Assembly (NCBI GenBank): GCA_964459995.1
Contig: CAYWOR010000004.1
Coordinates: 151,861-215,860 of the forward strand
Direction: 5' to 3'
DNA from: CAZSHG01 sp964459995
GTDB taxonomy: Bacteria; UBP14; UBA6098
DNA: 64,000 nucleotides
A model generated the notes under the pieces. It did no database searches. It worked only from the letters and a program-made list of their open reading frames with translations, and was not told the origin of the DNA. Numbering within the stretch: position 1 is the stretch's first letter; every line of letters starts with the position of its first letter. Positions 18,070 through 25,937 of this stretch are shown here, one piece after another. Position numbers and translations under genes: made by a program.

Positions 18070-19413
18070 ATGAGATATTCAACCGAATGGAACGGACACA
18101 AAATCGAATGGGAAATTTATATCCCGGCGAAAACTGCCTTTCTCAAGGCCAAGATGAGATTATTCATCGACGGCGAAGAATACCGAAAGGATGACCACAA
18201 AGCCCATTTCAAGTCAAAACGCAAGATTACTCTACCACTCGACGGAGAGGAAAAAACGCTCGAAGCATCCATGAGAAGCGGGTTCTATGGCATACTCACA
18301 CAAATCAAAGTCGATGGCGAGCAGATTGGCAGAAAATATATCCCATGGTTCAGAATGAAAAACGGCCTGATCGCAATTATGGTGAACTTAATTTTTGGCT
18401 TGATGCTCGGAATACTGTTTGTTTACTCATTCTTATTTCTGAAGGCCGGAATAAAACCCATAATCCTGCCGAGGCTAAATCTGAAAGAGGTGCCGGGGAT
18501 TATCTATTCGCTGGATTCTTTGGGCAACATCCACACCTTCGAGCCTTCAACAAACACAACTGCGATAATTTACTCCAACGACTCCATGAGCGTGCGAAGC
18601 TTATCAAAAGACCTAAATAGCGTTCTCCTCGTTTATCCGAAAGGGATCGAGATGGGCAAAACGCCTTTGCGAAAGGTCTATTGGCTAACCCTCGACGACG
18701 GCGAAATGCGCCTTCTCGGCGAGTGGCCGATGGCAATCCCCTATGCAAACTTCACCCCCGACGGCAACCGCGCGTTCTTTTCCATTGGCGGCAGGCACAG
18801 CTACAGAAGTATCGTTGCCGATACCTTGGGCAATGCCGATATTGTCGATCTGGAGATAAGCAATCCGAGCCCCTCCGGCAACAAATTCCTCGGATTGAAA
18901 AAGCGCGGAAGCCCGCAATACATTTTTAACGCCGCATCCGGAGAGATCACAGAACTCGATACAATCCTCTTTCCAAGAATTGCCTTCGTGCGATGGTGGA
19001 CTGAAGACACTCTGCAAATAGATATGTCCCGAAGAAAAGACACCTCTCAAATTGTATTCATCGATATAAATAGCTTCGAATCGGACACCATCGATTTCCC
19101 GAAATCCTGTAGAACTGCCTATATTCGTAACCCCATGAACCGTATTGTGTTATTTGACAGCGTTGAGAGGATGACCTTTGGATTTAGTTTTATCGATCGA
19201 TACGAGGTTTATGACCACGATAGTCTGATTTGGAAAACCAATTCCTACTCATCGTATAGTCATATGTTTCCATCACCAAACAGCGATTATCTGGTAATCG
19301 AGACTTTTGAAGGCATATTCGACCTCTCCAAAGGCTCTAAATACCGAATCATAAGCGAAAAAGGAACCTCGAAAACTCTCAAAATAGAGGGCAGGATACT
19401 GTTCTGGGAATAG
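18070..19413 (+). CDS. Single-pass membrane protein with propeller-like C-terminal domain
   Basis: 447 residues. The N-terminal 95 residues are cytoplasmic-like and beta-rich (STEWNGHKIEWEIYIPAKT, FIDGEEYRKD). One membrane segment lies at about 100-125 (IAIMVNLIFGLMLGILFVYS). The remaining 320 residues look like WD40/TolB-type blades (IIYSLDSLGNIHTFEPST, MRLLGEWPMAIPYANFTPDG, GRHSYRSIVADTLGNADIV). A ribosome site GAGGAAG precedes the ATG. Last gene of the plus-strand unit that begins at 11625, 18 bases after the TPR gene. No family recognised; function unknown. Confidence 0.62.
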   Translation: MRYSTEWNGHKIEWEIYIPAKTAFLKAKMRLFIDGEEYRKDDHKAHFKSKRKITLPLDGEEKTLEASMRSGFYGILTQIKVDGEQIGRKYIPWFRMKNGLIAIMVNLIFGLMLGILFVYSFLFLKAGIKPIILPRLNLKEVPGIIYSLDSLGNIHTFEPSTNTTAIIYSNDSMSVRSLSKDLNSVLLVYPKGIEMGKTPLRKVYWLTLDDGEMRLLGEWPMAIPYANFTPDGNRAFFSIGGRHSYRSIVADTLGNADIVDLEISNPSPSGNKFLGLKKRGSPQYIFNAASGEITELDTILFPRIAFVRWWTEDTLQIDMSRRKDTSQIVFIDINSFESDTIDFPKSCRTAYIRNPMNRIVLFDSVERMTFGFSFIDRYEVYDHDSLIWKTNSYSSYSHMFPSPNSDYLVIETFEGIFDLSKGSKYRIISEKGTSKTLKIEGRILFWE

Positions 19414-19614
19414 CCGAGGGTTTTTGGGGTGATTTAACTCTTTTCGATTATTTAGCGCTCCGCATCGCAAGCACCTAATTTACGATGTTTTGGCGAAGTG
19501 GTGTTGTAATTACTAAGGGGTTGTTTCTTCGAGACAAGCTCTTTTACCACTTGCTCCCTTTTCACTTTAACAAAACGATCGAGCTAAGATTTCTACAAAT
19601 AGTAAAAACAATCC

Positions 19615-19643
19615 TTGAAATTAGCCATACCTATCTTTATATT
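19615..19643 (+). promoter_or_regulatory. Promoter of the NifX-Mrp-DUF134 operon
   Basis: TTGAAA (19615-19620), 17 bp, TATATT (19638-19643), 43 bases before the ATG at 19687. The 200 bases between the previous gene and this site show no other feature. Confidence 0.6.
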
Positions 19644-19686
19644 AAATGGGCATATGCTCATTATAACGATTTCAAAGGAGTGCAAA

Positions 19687-20052
19687 ATGATCGTAGCTAT
19701 CGCTACCAACGACAAAGTGAACATCGCCGACAGATTCGGCAGAGGCGCGGGTTTCATGTTCATCGACACCGAGACCGGCGAGAAAGAATATTTAGATAAC
19801 ACCGCAAACGCCTCTATGGGGCATGGCGCAGGTGTGCAGACATCCAAGCTGGTCGCCGAGGCGGGTGCGAAGGCCGCGATTGGCCCCCACTTCGGACCAT
19901 CAGCTTTTGGAACACTACAGATGGCGGGTGTCCGCATTTTCCACGGTTCGGGGAATATCGACAAAGCGATCGAGGATTTCAAAGCCGGCGCGCTGGAAGA
20001 GGTTGTCCAGTCCAACGTCCCCAGCCACAGTGGAAATTGCCAATACAAATGA
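19687..20052 (+). CDS. NifX/NifB-like iron-molybdenum cofactor binding domain protein
   Basis: 121 residues; the ATG at 19687 has AAGGAG 7 bases upstream, whereas in-frame codons further upstream have none. The whole protein is a dinitrogenase iron-molybdenum cofactor (DiNase/NifX) domain: MIVAIATND, ADRFGRGAGFMFID, and the Gly/Pro-rich core IGPHFGPSAFGTLQMAGV. These small proteins bind Fe-S or Mo-Fe clusters; stand-alone copies without nitrogenase are common in anaerobes, and there is no nif gene here. Its stop overlaps the next start (ATGA). First of seven genes. Confidence 0.88.
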   Translation: MIVAIATNDKVNIADRFGRGAGFMFIDTETGEKEYLDNTANASMGHGAGVQTSKLVAEAGAKAAIGPHFGPSAFGTLQMAGVRIFHGSGNIDKAIEDFKAGALEEVVQSNVPSHSGNCQYK

Positions 20053-20915
20053 CGCGTCTCGACTGCATACCGTGCCTTCTCGCCCACGCGCTTAAAACGA
20101 TTCGCAAATCGGGCGTGAACGAGGATTTGGAACGGGAGCTTTTTGCCGACGCGGTCGAAGCGTCTCGAGTCCTTCTCGAAGGCGCACCCGCACCGGTTGC
20201 CGCGAGGGCGATCTATCGAAGCATATCGTCCAAGACGGGTATTGCCGATCCTTTCCGCGATTTCAAATTGCGATCGACAGAGATGGCTTCGCGTATTCTG
20301 CCTCGATTGCAGGACATTGTCTCGAACTCGCAAAATCGTTTCGTGAAAGCTGTAGAATTCGCAATTGCCGGAAACGCCATCGATCTCGTTCAGATGGAGG
20401 AAAAGGATTTACATTCGATAATCGGCCTTCTCGAAGGCCACTCCGCGGAATTGTCCGGTGCAAACGATGTCGAAAAACTCCAGGATGAGATCCGCTCCGC
20501 CAAAACGGTGCTGATAATCGGCGATAACGCCGGCGAGGCGGTGTTCGACACCATTTTACTCGAACAGATGCATGGTAAAAAACTTTATTACGGCGTTCGC
20601 GGCGGCCCGGCATTGAACGATGTTACAGAGCGGGAGGCAATCGAGTCCGGAATAGGTGTTTTCGCGGAGATAATCTCCTCGGAATCCAATGTCCCAGGAA
20701 CTTTGCTCGAGGAGGTCGGCGAAAAATTCCGCGAAATATTCGACAGCGCGGATGTCGTTATCGCCAAGGGACAGGGGAATCTGGAGACTCTGGACACTGC
20801 GCCGAGGCCGATTTATCATCTTTTCAAAGCGAAATGCGAACCAATTGCAAGATTAACAGGGCGCAAAGTCGGGGATTTCGTCGTGTGGCGAAACTCCCCG
20901 AAAACCGCCCGATAA
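20049..20915 (+). CDS. DUF89 (ARMT1-like) metal-dependent phosphatase family protein
   Basis: 288 residues from the ATG that overlaps the upstream TGA. N-terminal DCIPC (C6, C9) and helical domain, then the DUF89 core with IIGDNAGEAVFD (D159, N160), YGVRGGPALNDVT, and VIAKGQGNLETL near residue 240. DUF89 proteins with the N-terminal Cys pair are common in archaea and anaerobic bacteria; related enzymes dephosphorylate damaged metabolites using a divalent metal. The physiological substrate is unknown. Linkage with iron-sulfur ATPases recurs in anaerobes as I know them and suggests a role tied to cluster metabolism, which is an inference. Confidence 0.85.
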   Translation: MTRLDCIPCLLAHALKTIRKSGVNEDLERELFADAVEASRVLLEGAPAPVAARAIYRSISSKTGIADPFRDFKLRSTEMASRILPRLQDIVSNSQNRFVKAVEFAIAGNAIDLVQMEEKDLHSIIGLLEGHSAELSGANDVEKLQDEIRSAKTVLIIGDNAGEAVFDTILLEQMHGKKLYYGVRGGPALNDVTEREAIESGIGVFAEIISSESNVPGTLLEEVGEKFREIFDSADVVIAKGQGNLETLDTAPRPIYHLFKAKCEPIARLTGRKVGDFVVWRNSPKTAR

Positions 20916-20927
20916 CGGAGGTGCAAT

Positions 20928-21128
20928 ATGCAAGGAAATAGCAGAGGAGGCCGCGGAATGGGCGGCGGTGGAGGCGCGGGAGGCAGAGGCGGTGGAAACC
21001 GCCCCGGCTCCGGCCCGGGTGGAAACTGTGTCTGCCCGAATTGCGGCGAAAAGGTTTCCCATCAAGCTGGGACGCCGTGTTACACTGTCGCATGTCCAAA
21101 GTGCGGCACAAAAATGATAAAAGAATAA
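20928..21128 (+). CDS. Small Gly-rich zinc-ribbon protein
   Basis: 66 residues. The N-terminal half is Gly/Arg-rich (GGRGMGGGGGAGGRGGG). The C-terminal half is a zinc ribbon with CPNC (C36, C39) and CPKC (C56, C59) plus an extra C51. A strong ribosome site GGAGGTG precedes it. Proteins of this layout accompany NifX/Mrp clusters. It probably binds zinc or an Fe-S cluster. Confidence 0.8.
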   Translation: MQGNSRGGRGMGGGGGAGGRGGGNRPGSGPGGNCVCPNCGEKVSHQAGTPCYTVACPKCGTKMIKE

Positions 21129-21142
21129 GAGGAGGTGAAACT

Positions 21143-21442
21143 ATGCCGGGATTCGACGGAACAGGCCCTCGGGGCGAAGGCCCCATGACCGGCGGCGGTT
21201 TCGGATACTGCGCCGACGGCGAAAGACCCAACTACCCGCGAAGGGGATTGGGACTCGCCAGAGGCAGAGGTAGAGGTATCGGCAGGGGGATGGCCTTAGG
21301 CCGCGGATGCAGATTCCGCGAAGATTACAGGCCTACCCCGGTCTCGAAGGAGACTGAAGCCGGATGGCTCAAAAGCAGTATCGAAAGCCTTCAGCGCGAA
21401 ATCGAAGCGTTGAAAAACCGCCTGTCTGATATGGGCGAATAA
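21143..21442 (+). CDS. DUF5320 domain protein
   Basis: 99 residues from ATG 21143, which has GGAGGTG upstream. N-terminal MPGFDGTGPRGEGPMTGGG with GYC is the DUF5320 signature; the middle is Gly/Arg-rich (GLARGRGRGIGRG) and the C-terminal 35 residues are a short coiled coil (LKSSIESLQREIEALKNRL). Function is unknown; these small proteins are found next to NifX and Mrp-like ATPases in anaerobes. Confidence 0.88.
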   Translation: MPGFDGTGPRGEGPMTGGGFGYCADGERPNYPRRGLGLARGRGRGIGRGMALGRGCRFREDYRPTPVSKETEAGWLKSSIESLQREIEALKNRLSDMGE

Positions 21443-21493
21443 TTCAAACATGGGGCGGGGCGAAATCCCCGCCCGATCATTAGAAAAGCCATC

Positions 21494-22345
21494 ATGAAAA
21501 TTGCCATTGCAAGCGGAAAAGGCGGCACCGGCAAAACCACTGTCGCCACCAACCTCGCGGACAGCCTCGCTCTGTCGGGCATGAATGTCCGGCTTCTCGA
21601 CTGCGACACCGAAGAGCCTAATGTCCATCTTTTCTTCGATATCGAAGAGACCGAACGGCGCGTAATAAGCATGCCCATCCCCAAACTGCTTCCCGAAAAA
21701 TGCACCGGTTGCAGTATTTGCGGCGATGTCTGCCGTTTCAGCGCGATTGTAAATATCGGCAAAATGACAATAATTCACCCCGGAATGTGCCATGCCTGCA
21801 CCGCCTGCTGGGAATTGTGCCCCGAAAAGGCCCTCGAACCTTCGGAAAAGCCACTGGGCGAGTTGATTTCTGGTGAAGCTAGCGGAATAGGCATCACCTA
21901 CGGCAAACTCGATATCGGCGAGATGTCCGGCAACCGGATAATTCAGGCGGTCAAAGCAAGGGCCGACAGCGGTGCGGTGAACATCATCGACGCACCGCCC
22001 GGAACATCGTGCCCCGTGGTCGAGACCCTCGGCGAGATGGATTTCGTCCTCCTCGCGGCGGAACCCACACCCTTCGGCCTCGCAAATCTCAGGTCGATAG
22101 TCGAGCTTGTCGAAAGATTGTCGGTGCCCATGGGAATCGTCATCAACCGCTCGACCCCCGAAGAGGACGGCATCATCGAATCCTTCGCGGATTCCCGCGG
22201 TATAGACATCCTCGGCAAGATTCCCCTCGACCGAAGAATCGCGGAACTCTATTCTGCAGGCGAAATCTTCTCGCGTCAAATGCCCGAATATAGAAGCTTT
22301 TTCGTCGATTTGTTCTCCAAAATCGAAAGGGCGGTCTCCCGATGA
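21494..22345 (+). CDS. Mrp/MinD-type ATPase with inserted double ferredoxin domain (first copy)
   Basis: 283 residues. Deviant Walker A GKGGTGKTT at 8-16, then DCDTEEPN, then two 4Fe-4S motifs inserted in the P-loop domain: C70-x2-C73-x2-C76-x3-C80 and C99-x2-C102-x2-C105-x3-C109, followed by IIDAPPGTSCPV (switch II) and the remaining P-loop core. This layout is that of the nucleotide-binding, ferredoxin-containing ATPases paired in anaerobes, thought to work in Fe-S cluster handling. Its end overlaps the second copy by 4 bases (ATGA). Confidence 0.9.
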   Translation: MKIAIASGKGGTGKTTVATNLADSLALSGMNVRLLDCDTEEPNVHLFFDIEETERRVISMPIPKLLPEKCTGCSICGDVCRFSAIVNIGKMTIIHPGMCHACTACWELCPEKALEPSEKPLGELISGEASGIGITYGKLDIGEMSGNRIIQAVKARADSGAVNIIDAPPGTSCPVVETLGEMDFVLLAAEPTPFGLANLRSIVELVERLSVPMGIVINRSTPEEDGIIESFADSRGIDILGKIPLDRRIAELYSAGEIFSRQMPEYRSFFVDLFSKIERAVSR

Positions 22346-23211
22346 AACAGATTGTAGTTACAGGCGGCAAAGGCGGTTGCGGAAAGACCACAGTCGCGGC
22401 TTCTCTGGCCTGCCTCGCCGACGAATGGGTGATTGCCGACTGCGATGTCGATTCCCCAAACCTCGGAATTATCGCAAGGCCGGAGGTTGTCGCCACAAGA
22501 TCCTTTGCAGGCAAGGTTTTCTCGATAGACTCATCCAACTGCGAGCGTTGCGGGCTTTGCATTCGCAAATGCGCCTTTGGTGCGATTCGCGGCGATTTCA
22601 CAATCGACCCCTTCTTATGCGAATCCTGCGGCTTCTGCGCGGAGATTTGCCCGGCAAAGGCGATAATCGAAAGGGAAACGGAAATCGGCAACTGGCGAAT
22701 CGCTAATAGCCGGTTCGGCCCATTCCTCGACGCCTACCTTCAGCCCGGAGCGGAGAATTCCGGCAAACTCGTAACCCTCATCCGCGAGAAGGCCATCGAA
22801 ATCGCAGAGGACAGCCGCGCGGAGGGTATCCTCATCGACGGCCCCCCCGGTGTCGGATGCCCGGTTATCGCCTCGATCGCCGGCGCAGACCTCGCGGTGG
22901 CAGTCGCAGAGCCTACGGTATCGGGCATTCACGATGTCCGACGCATTATCGAGCTGACATCGACCCTGAGAACCCCCGTGGCATTGATCATCAACAAGGG
23001 CGACCTTTCCGCCGACAAAACAGCCGAGATAAAGGCCTTCGCCGAGAGCGCCGGAATTCCTATCGTCGGCGAACTGCCCTATGAAAAACTCGCGAACAAA
23101 GCCCAATCCTCAATGAAAACCCTTGCGGAATTCGCCCCGAATAGCGATTTTGCCATCGAGATGAAAAAGTCATGGAACACAATCCGCAAACTGATTGGAA
23201 TCGAAGAATGA
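22342..23211 (+). CDS. Mrp/MinD-type ATPase with inserted double ferredoxin domain (second copy)
   Basis: 289 residues, a paralogue of the preceding gene. Walker A GKGGCGKTT, DCDVDSPN, 4Fe-4S ligands C67, C70, C73, C77 and C93, C96, C99, C103, then IDGPPGVGCPV. The two proteins probably form a heterodimer, as inferred for other tandem pairs. Overlaps both neighbours by 4 bases, consistent with coupled translation. Confidence 0.9.
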   Translation: MKQIVVTGGKGGCGKTTVAASLACLADEWVIADCDVDSPNLGIIARPEVVATRSFAGKVFSIDSSNCERCGLCIRKCAFGAIRGDFTIDPFLCESCGFCAEICPAKAIIERETEIGNWRIANSRFGPFLDAYLQPGAENSGKLVTLIREKAIEIAEDSRAEGILIDGPPGVGCPVIASIAGADLAVAVAEPTVSGIHDVRRIIELTSTLRTPVALIINKGDLSADKTAEIKAFAESAGIPIVGELPYEKLANKAQSSMKTLAEFAPNSDFAIEMKKSWNTIRKLIGIEE

Positions 23212-23567
23212 CACGACCGAAAAAAACAAGACTTGTCGGCGAGCTTCCCGAAGTGCGCTATTTTAAGCCGGCGGGCGTGCCAATGCGCAACCTCGAGGAG
23301 GTTACGATAACCCACGACGAGTTCGAGGCTCTTCGCCTTGTCTGCGCCGAGGGCCTCTATCAGGAACAAGCCGCCGAATCCATGGGCATCTCACGCCAAA
23401 CCCTCGGCAGAATCCTATCCGAGGCTCAGAGAAAGGTTGCAGTCGCCCTACTCGAGGGCATGGCCATTCGAATCGAGGGCGCGGATTACGCGATGCCATC
23501 GCTCGAACCCCAAAACCGTTGCAGGCACGGACGTTTCAGGCGCATGAGGGGCAACACCGACGAATAA
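23208..23567 (+). CDS. DUF134 helix-turn-helix protein
   Basis: 119 residues; start ATG overlaps the preceding TGA. DUF134 features: YFKPAGVPMRNLEEV, then an HTH of sigma-70 region 4 type (DEFEALRLVCAEGLYQEQAAESMGISRQTLGRIL). It is the probable DNA-binding regulator of this cluster, but no operator can be pointed to. Last gene of the operon. Confidence 0.9.
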   Translation: MTRPKKTRLVGELPEVRYFKPAGVPMRNLEEVTITHDEFEALRLVCAEGLYQEQAAESMGISRQTLGRILSEAQRKVAVALLEGMAIRIEGADYAMPSLEPQNRCRHGRFRRMRGNTDE

Positions 23568-23965
23568 ATCCACAGCAGAAATTCCAAATACAAGGGGCCG
23601 GAGAATCTAACCGGCACCAAATAGCCTATTTACTGACATTTCCGCGCTTGCGCAACCTATTTCATAGTTGTTCTATCAGCTTGATAAACTATAATATTCT
23701 CTATTAAAGCTATGACATTTATTGCTAAAGCTATTCTATTCTTTCATTAATCTTTGATATTTATCATAATATTAGTGTTTTTGTATCTCATATATTGTCT
23801 ATTATCTATTTAATTAAATATATTCTATTAATAAGCTTATCTATTTTTGTTTAAATTGTTTCTATTTAAATTTATTTCTTGTTTTTAGAATTATAAAGAT
23901 ATATTTTAGTAAATAGGAATTATTTGTTAAAATTTGTAATTATTATTAACAAAGAGAGGTTTATT
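23568..23965. other. Very A+T-rich intergenic region
   Basis: About 400 bases with G+C well below that of the flanks from about 23690 on. The motif CTATT recurs about ten times (for example around 23700, 23735, 23798, 23825, 23840 and 23867). A promoter-like pair TTGTTC (23668-23673), 16 bp, TATAAT (23690-23695) points to the plus strand, about 270 bases before the next start. I see no coding frame, RNA gene or terminator. Confidence 0.5.
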
Positions 23966-24670
23966 ATGGATTTAAGAAATAATTCTTTTTCGCTTGATAA
24001 CATTGCTTCATTGATATTTAGAATGAAATTGTTATCGAGTAACATTAATTTGTTTGCTGATGATTTAGGTATTAACGATGAGGAAATTGCTAATATAATG
24101 AATATCGCCGGTTTGTTATTGAATTTCGCAAACTCGGAGCACAAGGAAAAGGCCGATGTTGCAAGTATTTACGCCGGTTTGCGGCATGAGGAGGCCAAGA
24201 CGAGGAAACAGCTTTATGCCTGCAGGAAATTTCTTCGCGGGGAACTGGTTTTCGCCGACGAATCGACCTCCGATTATATCGAAGAGCGGTTTATGCTCGG
24301 CAAAAAGTTGCCAAAAGGGCGTTCGGAGTTCATCGACATGGCAAAAAACATGCTCGAAGCCTTCGAGACAATCGGCGAGGAACTTCCGGGCATAACCTTA
24401 CCGGCTCTGCCCTTCGACCGCCTTCGCGACCAGATGGAATCGCTGAAAGCTTTTCATGACCGTGTTCAGAGAGAGCGTGCCGAGAGAAGGGCCGCATCCA
24501 CTCGCCTCAATCAAATCCGCAAGGAATGCGTTAAAACTATGCGTTGGGTATATTTTCGCGCGGTTTCCTATTGGGGAGTCGATGAGCCGCGATTACTGCA
24601 ATTGGGCATAGTCAATAAATCGAGCATCTGGACGAAAAAGAAGCCCAAACCGCCGAAGGATGAGGGGTAG
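23966..24670 (+). CDS. Hypothetical helical protein with an A+T-rich 5' end
   Basis: 234 residues from ATG 23966 (GAGAGG upstream). The product is predicted to be mainly helical, with no signal peptide or membrane segment. The central part has a charged helix (MESLKAFHDRVQRERAERRAAS) and the C-terminus has the distinctive MRWVYFRAVSYWG followed by a Lys/Pro-rich end. The first 155 bases (to about 24120) are A+T-rich like the upstream spacer, and composition then changes abruptly to the local average. This could mean that the 5' end was replaced or that the gene is chimeric. No family recognised. Confidence 0.6.
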   Translation: MDLRNNSFSLDNIASLIFRMKLLSSNINLFADDLGINDEEIANIMNIAGLLLNFANSEHKEKADVASIYAGLRHEEAKTRKQLYACRKFLRGELVFADESTSDYIEERFMLGKKLPKGRSEFIDMAKNMLEAFETIGEELPGITLPALPFDRLRDQMESLKAFHDRVQRERAERRAASTRLNQIRKECVKTMRWVYFRAVSYWGVDEPRLLQLGIVNKSSIWTKKKPKPPKDEG

Positions 24671-24724
24671 TCAGGTTTCCCGAGGGGTTTGTTCAAATTT
24701 ATGTGGACTTGCGACAGATAGTTA

Positions 24725-24752
24725 TTGATTATATCGTCAACGGCGGTATATT
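24725..24752 (+). promoter_or_regulatory. Promoter for the membrane protein-barrel gene pair
   Basis: TTGATT (24725-24730), 16 bp, TATATT (24747-24752), followed by ribosome site GGAGGG and ATG 24790. Confidence 0.6.
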
Positions 24753-24789
24753 TTTTGTGTGAAAGAAACAACTCGGAGGGATAGAAAAA

Positions 24790-25293
24790 ATGAGCGATCA
24801 GACAACATCCGTTGAGGAAAAAAGGGACGCGGCATCGTCAGGGAGGCTTGTTTGCTTTGTCTTGATAGCCTTTTTTCTCCTTTACGTAGCTAACTATGTC
24901 CCGAATACCATCGTCATTAACTCGCGTTCGTATTTGGCAGGACGATTGTTCCGTCAACCGTCATGGCTGAGAATGTCCATTGGTTTAGGGGTTTTTATGT
25001 TCAGCGTTGCCCTCATCTTTTTGACGAAGAAGGAGAGGGACAAGAAACTGCGGAAGTTTTTCATGATAACCGGCGCGGGCGGGATATTAATGCCGATGTT
25101 TTTGTTTATCCACGGGCTTTTTATTGCCACGCTTCAAGCTGTCATGGGACTGGATGAATTCAGAATGAGATATGGTTGGGGAGGTCCCACAATTTACCAA
25201 CTTTTGCTGGCAATCGCACCTGTTATATTTTTGTATGGCGCTGTCGGGGTAATAATGAACCTTTCGAGGGCGAAGAAGGAGGAGAAAATATGA
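24790..25293 (+). CDS. Integral membrane protein, four predicted segments
   Basis: 167 residues. Hydrophobic segments at about 19-37, 62-79, 88-112 and 135-155; polar N-terminus and a charged C-terminus (SRAKKEEKI). No domain recognised. Its stop overlaps the ATG of the next gene, so the two are translationally coupled. Confidence 0.7.
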   Translation: MSDQTTSVEEKRDAASSGRLVCFVLIAFFLLYVANYVPNTIVINSRSYLAGRLFRQPSWLRMSIGLGVFMFSVALIFLTKKERDKKLRKFFMITGAGGILMPMFLFIHGLFIATLQAVMGLDEFRMRYGWGGPTIYQLLLAIAPVIFLYGAVGVIMNLSRAKKEEKI

Positions 25294-25937
25294 AACTGAT
25301 TTCTTATACAATGATTATGGTTATTTCAGTCGTGATATCCGTTTATGCCTTCGATGGCAAGCGACAGGGATTTGTTATAGGCGGCGGAATAGGCCCGGCT
25401 TTTACATCATTCCACGAAGAGGGTAAATTTGAATTTTGCAGTCCGTATGGGGAATATGAAACCGATCGCAACGGAATAGGTCTTCAATATAGTATAAGAG
25501 CGGGTTATGCTCCTATAGACCGATTGGCGTTTTACGCTTTCGGCAAAGATATTTTCTTCGAATATGAAGGTGGCATTTATCACGGTGATTTTGCATTATT
25601 CGAGGATTCTCAAATCTATACCACGGGCTTTTTAGGTTTCGGGACAGTTTATTTTCACAAGGCAGTTTACCCCTCATTTTATGCTAAGGGCGAAGTCGCC
25701 TATCCTGTTACAAACTCTTCCTTTATCCAACCGGATTTTTCGTTATCGAAAGGAGGGCCTCCCGGATTTAGCCTTTGCTTCGGATTAGGATATGAATTCG
25801 CCCAAAATTGGTGTGCTGAACTCGATGCAACCTGGGCCAAAACATCTGGTGGATATTGGAGTGGTTATGGTTATCATCTTACATACGAGACGAGCAGTTT
25901 CTCAATTGCCTTAACTGTAAACGCGTTGGTGTATTAA
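25290..25937 (+). CDS. Probable outer-membrane beta-barrel protein
   Basis: 215 residues starting at the ATG at 25290, which overlaps the previous TGA and has AGGAGGAG upstream. Signal peptide 1-19 (ending VYA-FD). The mature part is rich in Gly and aromatics in an alternating pattern (FVIGGGIGPAFTSF, IYTTGFLGFGTVYFHK, FSLCFGLGYEFAQNW) and ends SFSIALTVNALVY, compatible with an eight- to ten-stranded barrel. Role unknown. Ends 4 bases into the convergent rarD gene. Confidence 0.65.
   Translation: MKLISYTMIMVISVVISVYAFDGKRQGFVIGGGIGPAFTSFHEEGKFEFCSPYGEYETDRNGIGLQYSIRAGYAPIDRLAFYAFGKDIFFEYEGGIYHGDFALFEDSQIYTTGFLGFGTVYFHKAVYPSFYAKGEVAYPVTNSSFIQPDFSLSKGGPPGFSLCFGLGYEFAQNWCAELDATWAKTSGGYWSGYGYHLTYETSSFSIALTVNALVY

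Noticed and set aside
19593..20333. Minus-strand frame of 246 codons opposite nifX and DUF89
   Set aside because: Opposes two well-supported genes with overlapping stop and start and good ribosome sites.
21296..22279. Open frame of 327 codons on the minus strand opposite the first Mrp-type ATPase gene
   Set aside because: Shadow of a strongly supported gene on the other strand with intact ferredoxin and P-loop motifs.
23700..23920. CTATT-rich spacer considered as a CRISPR or iteron array
   Set aside because: Spacing is irregular, copies are 5-6 bases only, there are no conserved spacers, and no cas or replication gene is near.
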